Shown in pieces: positions 38,601-49,874 of a stretch of 64,000 nucleotides of DNA. The notes under the pieces are model-generated. The model was not told the origin of the DNA. It saw only the letters and a list, made by a program, of their open reading frames with translations, and did not search any database. The stretch lies in assembly GCA_035048485.1 (NCBI GenBank), contig CM068583.1, positions 18,575,341-18,639,340 on the forward strand. The letters are read 5' to 3'. The DNA comes from Pteria penguin (lineage: Eukaryota; Mollusca; Bivalvia; Pterioida; Pteriidae). Every line of letters starts with the position of its first letter. Positions within the stretch are counted from its first letter, which is position 1. Position numbers and translations under genes: made by a program.

Positions 38601-41600
38601 TATACCTAATAAATGCGGCATGTTTGAAGTCCCCAATCGAGTCCGGCCGATTTAACGAGAAGCAAAACCAAAATCGCCCACGGGTTCTCTAATTCAAAAG
38701 GTATGAATAAGAACAGAACACCTGTGTTCTTTTCTTTCTATCTTACCTTTCATCTGTTCCTTTTTTTCTTTCTTTCACAGATGAAACAATCAAACAAAAA
38801 GTATACACACACAACTTTACATGAAATAATGTTTCGAGTCTTGAACCCTTTTCCTTTGTGGGTTTAGAAATCGATACAAAGTAATCAAATAAGAATGAGA
38901 TTTCCTTCCATCAACAACAGCTGCTGAAACTGACCAAAACTATCCGATACTTATGCAATCCGTTCCATGTCTTCCAGAATAAAAGCATTGTAACACACGT
39001 CACAGCTGTTCCATCCTTTATCACCATCTATAGATATTCTATATTTTCACAGGATTTGGAGGTTGGGTGTTAAGGACATGCAATTTTAATGAAAGTCTTC
39101 GCATGAGACGCATTCATCCGTTATACGATCATCCATGGGTTCAATTTATTCAAAGTTAATTGGACTGCGCCAAAATTGGTACCGTTTCATCAAGAATGTC
39201 ATCTAATGACGACTTAGAGGATATCAACCATGTGGTCAAGCTGACTTTCTCGTTTCTTGGATGAACTTTATTGGAACTCCGTATCTAAAGTCGTAACCGG
39301 CTTTAATTGAACTTGTAATGGAGAACAAGCGTCAGTAATTGGTTTCGAGTGTTATGCCCTTTGATAGACGGAAATCCCTCCAAATTTATCTTATCTGTGC
39401 AAACCATTTAATACCCTAAGACAGCAAGGCAAAATTTGATTAAGTCTATCCTTGCTAGATAACTGGACACAGGGATTAAAGAAAGCTGGGCATTTAGTGG
39501 CGTACTAGTACACGATATTGGGCTTCCTAGCAACAGTGTGGAAAAACATGACCATTCAATAGACCCCATAAATATAGACGTATCAATAAACCATCCAAAA
39601 GAACAAAAGATTTCACAAAGTAGTAAGAACTTCAAGTACTTATGCATATGCTAATGATACAAGAATTGGAATCAACTCGTACTAGTGTTTATAATTCAAT
39701 AAATTTCTACAATTTCATCGGAAACACCATTTTTTGAGAACAGTTTCAAAGAAAATTCTAGGAAATGTTTAACGAAAAGACTATTTTATGTAACATTTTA
39801 GAGTAACAAAATTTAACAATAAAGATACTTTCACCCAAATACAATCTACTGAATACCATCAAAATTTGAATCCATTTTCATCTTTTTATTCTGAAAACGA
39901 AACTTAAAAATAACACCGTTTTATTAACATTTTCTATAACTTACATGGTTGGTCCTGCAGAATACTCAAGTACAGAAATCCTTTGCCATGATGGCTACAC
40001 TGCCTGTCGTCTGCGAACAACATCTTCCAAATCCAAAATTCATTAATTTCTAATCCAAAACACACTTATCCAACCGTTTTCCAAGAGGTCAGAAAAGTTA
40101 TAACACATATAAAGAAACCATGTCCATTCAAGTCCAGTGAAGCTGGTCAAAATTAGCAGGTCAGCAGGGGGTATCGAGAAACCAAACTGACCAATCAATC
40201 CAATCAAATTGCAGTGTAATACTTTTTCAATCCCGCTGCTTGTATCTCAGTTTGCGGGCAAAAACTGTCCCCGAGAAACCCTTCAAAGGATTTGTAAGTT
40301 GGTTTATGCACCCTGCAATTTTTATCTTGCTCGTTCCAGTTCTGTTGGCTTCACACGACCTACCCCGTAATCTTACAATAGCCGAGAGCCCATGTCTTTC
40401 CAGGTAAACAGGTTTTGCCCATCCATTTGGAAGGGTACAACGAGTTAACGGGTACACGGACAACTTAACATTTACAGAACAATAGAAAACTAGTATTAGC
40501 CGTGTTACCGAAAAACAGCCCCAAGCTGCACAATCTCGCATGGCCCTACGGGTAGATTGGAAATCTAAATTACTAGAGAGATTTCGCGCCGATTTCTCTC
40601 AAAACTTTCATTAAAATTACACACTTCAAAGTGAACCCATTAGAATAAGGCAATAAACTGGCTTTCCTTGAATTTTATTTGAGTTGGAACCACCAATTAT
40701 CACAAAATAAAAATCAAACTTTAAGCAATATAACAAAAAATCGTTAGCTTTGATGTTGCAACAACGATGTAGCATTTTAATCCTGCAACAAATAATCAAA
40801 ACATCCCCTTCATGAAATAATGATAATGAAAATTAAATAATAATAAATAGTGGACTAAAATGAACAAGCCTATATGAAATAATTAGACACATTTTTTATA
40901 TGACCATCACTTACCTTCGACCATTGTTGAAAATGCACAGACTCTAATATTTTAAATCAGCAACTCGCAAGATTTCTTGGTAAAATGAACTTAAATTTGT
41001 AAAATGAAAGTCACTCGGTCGTCAGCCAAAATTTAAGTACTATCAAAACAATGGAAATTGATAAAAACACGCTAAAATATTTAAATGACTACTGTGAAAA
41101 TAAAACACAAATATCGACAAGGTATTGAGTAATTGAATAATAGAAGGCCATTGTGCGACTTTTCATTATTTTGTTTCTATGCGTAGGGAAGTGAAAAGAC
41201 AGTAATTATTACCAAACCACTGTGACTACTGGACTGTACTGTGTTTTGTCCAATATTTGTATAGCAACAAAATATTTATATTTTTCGGAACGCTTGCTTT
41301 GATATGCATTTCATAGAATATAAAGCGAAAATAAACAAAACAGGGGTCGTTTTATGAACTATCTGGCAGTTTGGTGAATTTGCAAGCTGAATGTCAATGA
41401 GGTAATCACAGCGTGGTATGACATTCGTAGAGGGGTTAGGTTTGAGTTATGTTCATTTCTTAAAAAGGATTTCTAACAACAACAAATTAATTCCTTCAAA
41501 TTCAAAAGCTTCGCGCTGAAACAAACCCTCATCACCAAAAACAACGAATTTAGATTTCTTAAATCGCTATATTAAACGGTATCGACAAAATCAGAGTGAT

Positions 41601-42742
41601 CAAGCATGTATTTTCAAACAATAGTTATTAAATCTTATACACACATTCCAATCAAAATCAAGCAAAATTAAGACAAATTTAACAACACCCCAGGTAAGTC
41701 ACACCTGTCACATGATTTGCAGATCCTTGCCGGATGGGACCTAGCAAGGGGCCACAACTGGCATATTCTAAACCAAAGTCATCTATAATCGTGTGAAGAA
41801 GACAACACATTGAAGAAAAGAGACTGTGGAGCTCACTGCGATAGTTTTTCACACATGCTGTTAACTTTCGGGACAGTGAAATTTTCAAACTGAACATTTG
41901 ACAAGTAAGAAAACAAGAGTTGTGAAAGTCCCTTGATTGCCAATTAACTAGTCTGTTTTCAAGGCAATTCCGTATCTGGTTTCAAAGCATTTTCTCTTTC
42001 CCGTTCGAGGTCGAAGTTGTGTGCTGTCAGAGAGTCCATGGAGATAAGAAATTCGGGGGGTAAATAGTATCATTTGCCCCTTAGTCGCACTGACGATAAT
42101 TATGTTACATCGTTACTATGTCCCAAGGGTTCAAGGGTCTGAAGAGGATACTGAGCAGTTGTTTGTGATGCAATTGGCGAATTGCATAACGGGATGAGGA
42201 TGAATTATAACTGAAGGAGACAGAGTTAAATAAGTAGATCTGGATATGATTCGGATAAAACTAATTGCCGAATCCAAACTTTTCATACGGAGATCATTAT
42301 CTTATACGATGAAATAACCACTCCTGTGGTTTTTTTTAAACTTCAAAATCAGGTCCGTTATAAGTACCCTTCCCAATGGAAATTTCAATGATTTTTCCAA
42401 AACATTGATCATTATGCAAATGGGACAAAAAATCCCAAATGAAAAGGTACAGGCACCTTTGAAAAAAAAAAAAAAAGAAAAAGAAAAAACCCCAAAACCT
42501 AACCACCCCAACAAACAAAAACAAAACAAACAAACTGCACTCAATGGATTCTACCCTTGATACATTTAACATTAGATATTAGAATAAAGATTTTACCCGC
42601 AAATGGAAAGAAATCAATGACATTATTCAATGTGACAGTATATATATGTCATAAATATTTGTAAATAATTTTAGTGTAACACAAACTCACCGGCGATCAT
42701 TTTCTTAAACAATTCTTCTACATCTATCCTTTTCTTTATCAT
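32563..42742 (-). CDS. ARHGAP19: Rho GTPase-activating protein, ARHGAP19-like, 10 coding exons
   Basis: RhoGAP proteins speed GTP hydrolysis by Rho GTPases; vertebrate ARHGAP19 acts on RhoA in mitosis and cytokinesis (family knowledge). Exons in coding order: 42742-42691, 36784-36554, 36163-36056, 35762-35553, 35249-34942, 34522-34400, 34040-33807, 33591-33409, 33149-32856, 32646-32563 (stop 32563-32565). The joined frame is 608 codons plus stop, all introns GT-AG. The RhoGAP domain spans about residues 100-303: YQLIEFLGR, then GLFRKTG with arginine finger R139, LGELPEPLLT and LGTMFAPHLLCPR. The ARHGAP19-specific tail follows: LAKLYAHVQMMPESAKKKKL, then RSRTLGEQIK. Residues about 423-581 are Ser/Pro/Lys-rich and look disordered, with a basic cluster KSRKRH that could be a nuclear signal. 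The protein is longer than the human one, mainly in this tail. An alternative first exon lies at 40924-40915. Confidence 0.94.
33807..34040 (-). CDS. ARHGAP19: ARHGAP19 exon 7 (family-specific tail)
   Basis: Residues 345-422. The block LYAHVQMMPESAKKKKLLKQ followed by FNRASG, then SRSRTLGEQIK, is what separates ARHGAP19 from other RhoGAPs, because the same arrangement follows the GAP domain in the vertebrate protein. The SRSRT site is a plausible phosphorylation or 14-3-3 region (inference). Confidence 0.93.
34942..35249 (-). CDS. ARHGAP19: ARHGAP19 exon 5 (RhoGAP C-terminal half)
   Basis: Residues 201-303: LLFLLLPRTNALLLECLIDLL and LGTMFAPHLLCPRKLPAEDL, the helix bundle closing the RhoGAP fold. 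The donor ttcaag|gtacat is weak at +4/+5 but frame-consistent with the next exon. Confidence 0.94.
35553..35762 (-). CDS. ARHGAP19: ARHGAP19 exon 4 (RhoGAP catalytic arginine)
   Basis: Seventy codons holding KTEGLFRKTGN, whose arginine (R139 of the long form) is the RhoGAP arginine finger, and the conserved LKNYLGELPEPLLT motif. Acceptor tttttcag, donor gctg|gtaaat. All residues expected for catalysis are present. Confidence 0.95.
36554..36784 (-). CDS. ARHGAP19: ARHGAP19 exon 2 (N-terminal conserved region)
   Basis: Common exon for all first-exon choices, 77 codons, phase 1 at both ends. It includes RQVNRLRNCMPERFNTLV and LLDLDGSKLEEI, which align with the helical region before the RhoGAP domain in vertebrate ARHGAP19, and a basic Ser/Lys stretch KRKSSTPFSKKK at the end. 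An internal ATG (MSTPS) could serve as a start if an untranslated first exon is used. Confidence 0.9.
37272..37374 (-). other. Weak candidate alternative first exon of ARHGAP19
   Basis: ATG at 37374, 34 codons and donor ttgcag|gtatgg in phase 1, about 490 bp upstream of exon 2. The peptide (MFEDDNGILM ... SLPLYLA) has no recognised relatives. A one-in-three phase match makes this tentative. Confidence 0.18.
40915..40924 (-). CDS. ARHGAP19: ARHGAP19 alternative first coding exon 1b (MVE-)
   Basis: ATG at 40924 followed by gtcgaag|gtaagt, a near-perfect donor, in phase 1. It would give MVE-A-YEMSTPS, a 594-residue isoform lacking the exon 1a helix. Because it is only 10 nt of coding sequence, it is supported by the donor, the phase and its position rather than by conservation. 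Confidence 0.55.
42321..42475 (+). mobile_element. A-tailed retroelement-like repeat, copy 1
   Basis: Reads ttcccaatggaaatttcaat, gcaaatgggacaaaaaatcc, aggtacaggcacctttg, then poly-A. It lies just upstream of nothing coding on + and about 220 bp downstream (minus sense) of ARHGAP19 exon 1a, inside its first intron. Confidence 0.6.
42691..42742 (-). CDS. ARHGAP19: ARHGAP19 alternative first coding exon 1a
   Basis: Starts ATG at 42742 and encodes MIKKRIDVEELFKKMIA plus one base, with donor gccg|gtgag. It joins exon 2 as ...MIA-A-YEMSTPS. The short amphipathic, charged segment resembles an extra helix; no signal peptide. It is phase 1, like the other candidate first exons. Confidence 0.75.
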
Positions 42743-45700
42743 TTTGAAAATCCAAAAGAGCAAAACTCATCCAAAGCAAATGCAAAGCCAGTATACACGT
42801 CTCATTAACGGAAGAACACAATCCACATACTAATTTCCCCTCCCAAGTCAAAATATATAATGAAAACCAAACTTGATGACCAAACTATAAATAAGGGCAG
42901 TAGGAAGACTTTGGGGCTGCTAATTAGCTTGGAGGGTAAAATCCATCAATCACGTGCGTGACCTGACAACTATTACAGGTTCAGCCCAAGATTTGTACCC
43001 GATAACAGTGTGTAGCATGTTCTTGCACAATGGTTGTTGACACGACGACCTTGTAGCTACATCTATGACAGCACCCGGTTAGCTGTCTTCCAGGCACACT
43101 ACCCCTTATTATCACGCCAGTACTGTTATATCTTACCCAACCATCTAGTTTACATCCCAATTTTCAGGGATACGTGTGAAAAGTCGCAAATTTTAACAAA
43201 AGGGACGCGATGGGACTTCGTTGCTAAATACACCGACGGACTGGTTTTTTGAAAAATTAAACTATTTATCAAATTTTGTGATTGTTCACGTAATATATTA
43301 TTTGTAATTTTTCAGTGTTATGATTAAATTAGACTCATATTGACCTAGTTTTATAAATCTTTAAAAATGGCTCATTACTGTCTCATAATCAATAATAAAT
43401 TATGATAGTCTTAATGCATATCTACTAGTATTTTAAACGTATAATGTATTTAGTTTAAAGATATGACTCTGTGTATCACTCAATTAGCATGAGTTATAGC
43501 TTCAAATACAACATTCACGGTAAAGTAAAATAAAATTATATTATTACAAGATGTGCTTGTGAAATACTGATGCCCGCGGACGGCAGTTAGGTCAACAGTC
43601 AGACCGCTTTTCTTGCCACAAACAGACATACCGACCAAAAACTATCGATACATAGCAAAAACATGTTTATATAATTGAATTAAATGACATTAGTTTTTCT
43701 ACAAATTAAGATTTTGAAGTTGAAAGTTTGGTTTTCCTTCGATACGCATGACACTATCATGCCAAAGTTGTTTCTCAGCAACCCGCATGTCAGTCATACA
43801 CGTAAATCTGTAAAATTCCTAGAATGTCAGTCGCCCCAATTGAAAGTGCTAATCCAAGTATGATTACCTAATCAACTAGTATTAGAAAGTTAATGCAATC
43901 ACTAATCCCTCTTAATCCCTGCCAAAAACAACGTAGGAAACTTCTCCGCTCACCCACCATGTAACCTATAGGGTGACTGTAACAACTATATGAACCATAA
44001 AATTCCCTATAGATAATCATGTACAAGATTTTTATGGCATAAATTTGACCTTCATAATGATTATTGCCATTTTTATGTCTGTTTTATATGATAGTGCATT
44101 ATTTGGTCGATCCATCAGTGTCATTTTTATGCATGTTTTCAAATATTTATGTCTGCGATTTGTTCAATTTTATGGTTCCTAAACATCGAAGATAACATTC
44201 AAACCAGAAGTGTCTAAATAAATGTCATATATAGGGATTGAATGCCGTATATAGGGATTGAATAATTATATATAAACATATATTACTCATACATGTATTT
44301 ATCTTTATTTCCTTTCTTTGTTCCTTCATTTATTCACGAATCTGACAAACTCAATTTAGTATACCCTATGACTTGTCAGCAAGTCATCATAGAGTGATTT
44401 TATATCCGTTAAGTTGAATGTCTGTGCCACTTTTTTTGACAAAATCATAAAAATTTAAAACAATTTTAAAATTTACTCAGTCTGATTAAAACCAAATCCC
44501 TACTTCGCTCGTCGTTTCTGATAATCGCGACTTATCAGTAAACGGGAGCGAATTAGAGGTCTGATTTCAATTAGATTGAAAATTTACTGTGAAATGTTTT
44601 TGCTCTCATGGGATATCCCACAATCCTCTCACATCACTCGATCTACACTAATTTTGTATTAAAAACCACATAACTGAAGTACATAAGAAAAAACCCATAT
44701 CATAAAGGGATTGTTTTATTATTAATTTTTTTTTCCTAGTCAAAATTTGCATCTTGAAATATGATTATACACAGAATGGAAATCAACAAAAGTTTGAATT
44801 ATTTATAACATCAGCATCGAAATGGCATTCTAGACGGTACAATAATAGCAATAATTTTACCTTCTATCACTCTCCTGATGTTGAGTTTGTATTTCTGCAT
44901 TTTCAACAACCAGAATTTAGAACTATCGTTCTCTAAATAACAGCATTCGGTATTTTGCATCTTCATCTTCCAACATAGGGGTCCAACAGATTAACAGTGA
45001 CAGATTTAGGAAAACTGAATTTATATACGAAAAAGATAATTTGCTTGCTTGGACATCGTTTGGAATCAATTGTCACTAATTACTGAAGTTTGAATGAATC
45101 CAGTGACCACGCTGGCAATGAGTTGATCTAACTAGAGAAATTTTGTAACGGTCATAATTACATTAATTGATTAAACAAGCAATGATGATAATCAATTAAC
45201 TTTACGTAACAAACATTCATGTTTCATAATCGTCTATATTCCTTCGCCCATGATTTTCTTTCTAAACATTGACGGAAAAGCCAGTGGAAACATGCGATTT
45301 ACTTTTCTTGAATCTAAATTTTCGGTTTTTTTAGTCCTATATTACCATAGGAAACGAAGTAAATCAAAGTTTAAGCTGTCTATACAAACTATATTTTCTA
45401 TTAATATTATATATATTATATATCTATTTTATATTAAACTTTTCGCACATTAATCACTTTCACATATTTTCAGATTTTGGTTAGTAATAGTAGATAATAA
45501 TTGAACAAGGAACCCCGATCTCAAATTGTCGAGAACATTTCAAGAAAGACTTCAACAAATCTTAATAATTGTATGAATTCAGTGCATTGCTGTATCGACA
45601 CTTGTGTGAAGATAAACCAGAAAATTATTGAGGGACAGTTCGGACACAGTACGTTGACTGTCCGGAGATTAAATGATGGATGGTTCTTGCCTAACGAGGA

Positions 45701-45820
45701 ATTAATTAGACAAAAGTAATAAACGACTTTTCATGTGGGTTTCTTCACGGATCGTTTCCCGGTAAAATTCTAAGATCGAGGTTTCTAAAGCCAATAAAAA
45801 TCCATTACAAAAGGATTACT

Positions 45821-46345
45821 ATCTAGGAGGGAGACAACGTCTCACTGTCTAACAGTGTGATTTTTCACAAATTAGTAACACAATTCTTTTGAGTGTGTTC
45901 GACTTCCACACCAAAATTTGGACAGGGTTGAAATACAAAGAATTCTTAGATTGAATTATAAAGGGAGACCCTGTGAACTTTTTTGCATACATTACTACAT
46001 GTATCTTGGAGGGAGACAACCTCTCACTGTCTAAGAGTGTGATTTTCCACAAATTAGTACCACGATCCCTCTGACTGTGTTCAACTTTCCACTCCAAAAT
46101 TTGGACATGCTTGAAATACAAAGAATCCTTAGACTGAATTATTAAAGGGAACCCTGCCAACTTTTTTTTTTTTTTACATACATTACTATCTTGGAGGGAG
46201 ACAACCTCTCATTGTCTAAGAGCGTGAATCTTAGTCACAAATTAGTACCTTTGAATGTGTGCGAATTTCTAGACGCTAAGTTGGACAGGGTTGAAACACA
46301 AAGAACCTTTAGTTTGAATTATAAAGAGGGATCCTTACAGCTTTT
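45821..46345 (+). repeat. Three tandem copies of a ~184-bp unit
   Basis: Units begin atctaggagggagacaac at 45821, atcttggagggagacaac at 46003 and again at 46188; the third is truncated and most diverged. Length is in the nucleosome/satellite range. No coding role. Confidence 0.92.
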
Positions 46346-47349
46346 GAAGGGAAGTTTAGTGTCGAAAACGCACATGCTCTCCTAATACCTAGACCCTGTG
46401 AGAATAGTGGCTGATTCAGGGTATGCAGAATCTCTCTTTTTTCATCTTTAATAGCTTTTTATATAGAAAATATACTCTTTGAACTCCTTCCGTTGACAGT
46501 AAAATGGGAAGCACTGATCGTTATATATTTTCTCACTTTAATACCTGGTAATGAGAGAGGGAAGGAAGGGGAACAGGAAAGGTTTCATACTGTAAATATC
46601 AATATTCATCAATGTTACAATCAACCAACCCAACATGTAGACATAAGCATGATTCATCACATACAAATAGCTTGTATTTATAAAAACAATTAATTTTCAT
46701 GGCTTTGTTTAATTGTTTATATCAATGCTGTAAAAATCAACTTAAAACTCTGATGATAAACTTTGTCCTTTTTTTCCATTCTGTTTTACAATATGTTACA
46801 AAATTTATTTTCAACATCATCTCTTATACTTCATATCTATATAACACAGCTACTTAATTATTTATACCAGAACTTGGCTTATTTAGTTCTTACCTCCAAC
46901 TGTTAAAGTTTACACATGTATTAATTAACTTATATTTGAATAAACAAAGTTTGAAGCCATGAAACATATGACTGGATTCTGATTGCATCCCAGATGTTTT
47001 GACAGGATATAACTGAACGTAGAGTCAATAAAACTGGACATGCTATTAACTAACTGTAAATTGTGACAGATGTGGAATGGTGTCCAGAAAATTAAATTAG
47101 AACAGGTTTGTTTGGGTTGCTCCAGTGAAAACAGTCCTTATGTCATCTTGGTCATGGCTGATATCACATCTGTGTTGAAGATTGTTATGGATACTGGTAC
47201 TTAATATTTACTCTTCGAATGTCAAAATTTTCAATAGAATGGACACTTCAGGAAGTTACAAACTTACATTAAAATATAATATAAAACTTAGTTTGAGTTT
47301 TTCATATTTGATGGTAAGTTTAATAGTTGCACATACTTAAAATGTGAAA

Positions 47350-47385
47350 TGGGCCCCCCCCCCCCCCCCCCCCAAAAAAAAAAAA
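47350..47385 (+). repeat. Poly-C / poly-A run
   Basis: About 21 C followed by about 12 A; a likely assembly-error hotspot. Confidence 0.95.
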
Positions 47386-48664
47386 GATTCAAATGCTTTT
47401 GTATTTAGCGTTTAAAAGTACAGAAAGTATGTGAAGTACCAAATATTAAGTGTTTTCATGTATTATAAACACCAAAGCAAATACATGTATAGTACCTCAG
47501 AACACAATTATTTCATGAAACTTAATAAGTTCTTACAAGTATGTTTGATAGTGGCTTCTATACTTAAAATGTGTTTGTGTGGTTTTTACTGATTTCTCAG
47601 TTTTTAAATATTTTTTAATATATATTTTTGCATCCAATTGACAAAAAAAGAGTGAATTTAAACGTTTTTAAACCTAAACTAAAGAGTTTAAAACTACTGA
47701 TAATAATTTCTTTAAAGAAAACTGAAAAGATTACCAGCATGATAATTACCAACACAAATATGAAGCATAATGCTCAACTTATGGGTACATTTTATAACAG
47801 AAGAAGAAATATTAAGTATCTCCATATGTACATGTAGTAATTTTTTTCAGTAACCCATAGCAAATACATGTATAGTACCTTGGAGCATTAAAATATTCAA
47901 ACCTATCTTGTTTTTCAGGCAGTATTCTTATGGCCTGTACATCCTACTATAAATGATGTCCCAAATTGAATATCATAATTTTGCACATTCTGTGACACTC
48001 AACACCAAATTACAAAAACAGTGAAACTCACATTTTCACTCTACAGTGTCAGACTGCATCATAACTCCAAATTTATCATGTTATGTATAATTTTTTCAGA
48101 ATTGGTTGTGACATGTCAAAAGTAGTATTAAAGTAATGACATTTACACTACAGTACATGTTCATGGATGCTTCTGCTTTGTTCTATACAAAGATATATTA
48201 GTATGTAAGTTAAAGTAGGGCATGATACATGTTATTTTGTTCATCCAGACTTTTATTATTGTTACAAAATGTAACTGATAAATTGAAGGTCAGAATTTTG
48301 TTCCATCTGGCATCTCTCTTGTATAGAAACATGTTACTGGATTGCTATACACGAGTCACAGATACTTGATTACAGTTAGAGCGGACACCATATTCATGAA
48401 AGTCCAAACTGCAAACCCATTTAAAAAGAGCAGGAAATAAGGAATATAGCATTATTAATATGATGATAGGCTAGATACTGTACAGTACTGAGCTGCTGAG
48501 TAGCGACTTTTAAAGATGTGGTGTCTTATACATGATTTAACTGATTTATAAGAAATATGACAAATTCTATGAATGTACATAGTCTATATTTACATATTTG
48601 GGAAAACATTTGGGGTTATTTTTTCTGTATTTTTTGCGTTTTAAACGTAATTTCATACTCTTAC

Positions 48665-48800
48665 CTTTACCACGATTGAAACAACCGGGTTTTGATGGTT
48701 GAAGTAAAACACGGATTATGATTGGTCGATCATCTTTTAACTGTGTCTTCATTGGATAATTTGTTATCCTCGATTTGATGTGCAATATGGCTGCGCCCAT
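48665..48800 (-). CDS. Candidate distal first exon of ARHGAP19 (or unrelated ORF)
   Basis: Minus-strand ATG at 48800, 45 codons (MGAAILHIKSRITNY ... GCFNRGK) plus one base, then a strong donor gtaaag|gtaaga. Phase 1 matches ARHGAP19 exon 2. No family similarity was recognised, and the same segment has promoter-like features (CCAAT boxes), so it may be noncoding. Confidence 0.3.
48715..48800. promoter_or_regulatory. Promoter-like patch
   Basis: Inverted CCAAT boxes (attgg at 48721 and 48751) lie 35-65 bp from an ATGGC/GCCCAT element (48787-48800) resembling a YY1-type site. On the + strand, good 3' splice sites follow at 48960 (tctctgtcttacag) and 48985 (ctttttttttcag). It could drive ANAPC4 on the + strand, ARHGAP19 on the -, or both. 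Confidence 0.35.
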
Positions 48801-49680
48801 GTTGTTTATTAGACAGATAAACAGACGAGATTATGAGATGATTGTCGACAAAGCATTTTAGCCAGTTTAACCAAACATTTGATTGATATAGTCAAATTAA
48901 GGAATTTCCCAATACTTGTCTTTTGGTAATTTTATAGTCTGGGTTTTCTCTGTCTTACAGAGTTCTTGAAATCTTTTTTTTTCAGGACTACAGGAGTTAG
49001 CCATTAGGACTGACACTTGATACAAATATCTCACTTCTCAGTCTGAACAGAAACTTGTCAGTTGGAAAATTTTCATTCTTCTTCTTCCTGTAATGCGCTC
49101 ATCATGCTTTCTGATAAAGAGTAAAATAATGGTTTAATATTTAAAAAAATTCCTTTATTCTTTCCATTGACATTGTCTTTCCCGACGGGTAATTGCACAC
49201 TAACTGACTAAGTATGTAGTATCCTGACAGTAAATTTCACTCTCCCTGGGCAATTGGACATCTAGCTGTGCATTCATTTCTCCCAAGTTTTAAGTTTCGC
49301 TGAAATCCAAGTTTTTCTTTGTTGTTGCCAACAAATGAGAGTTGTGTAATCTTTAGTTCTGTAACTGGGAGGTGAAACTTGATGGCAAGGCCATGGATCC
49401 TTCTGCAAACAATACAGATAAAGCAGTAGCTTCAATAATTTGCCCTTCCAAATTTGCCACAATTATTTTATGCCAAAAAAAGGATGGTCTACCTACTGAG
49501 GTACCTTGTCTGGCAATGATTCCAATAAAGTTCACCTTTGAAAACAGAGAACTCGTGAAAACTTCTTATCCTTGGCATGTACATGGCACAGTTTCCCACT
49601 TGCCTTAACCACATAGATTTGTAATATATAACCTAGCAATTGGCATATAATGCACTGTATGATCAATTTTATATTGATAA

Positions 49681-49874
49681 AGCCGGCGTGGCCTAGTGGT
49701 ATCGCGCTGGAATCCTGATTGGGAGGCTGGGGTTCGAGTCCTGCTCTGGTCATGCCGGTGTCCTGTCTTTGACCTGCAAAGGTCAAAATTTGTATACCCT
49801 GCATCAGGCAGATGCCGTCACCATATACGTGAAATATTCATGGTGTGAAGTTAAACAAAAATCAATCAATCAAT
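49681..49874 (+). mobile_element. tRNA-derived SINE with AATC tail
   Basis: Head agccggcgtggcctagtggt, B box ggggttcgagtcctg, body gccggtgtcctgtctttgac and aggcagatgccgtcaccata, and tail (aatc)n. The middle third (about 80 bp present in the 51.4 and 57.4 kb copies) is missing, so this is an internally deleted copy. Confidence 0.85.

Larger units (their letters stand above)
36785..42690 (-). other. ARHGAP19 first intron(s)
   Basis: Contains the alternative exon at 40924, the A-tailed repeat at 42.3 kb and AT-rich sequence. A slightly GC-richer block (40220-40560) has an open frame on the minus strand but no recognised homology. Confidence 0.6.
42743..48664. other. Intergenic, no supported gene
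   Basis: Holds the 184-bp tandem repeat, the poly-C/A run, a two-copy tatagggattgaat duplication near 44230, and AT-rich sequence. The ARHGAP19 promoter for exon 1a should be just upstream of 42742. Confidence 0.5.

Noticed and set aside
39945..39970. Possible extra ARHGAP19 start exon (atg|taagt on the minus strand near 39950)
   Set aside because: The donor would split after the ATG with a phase that does not match exon 2.
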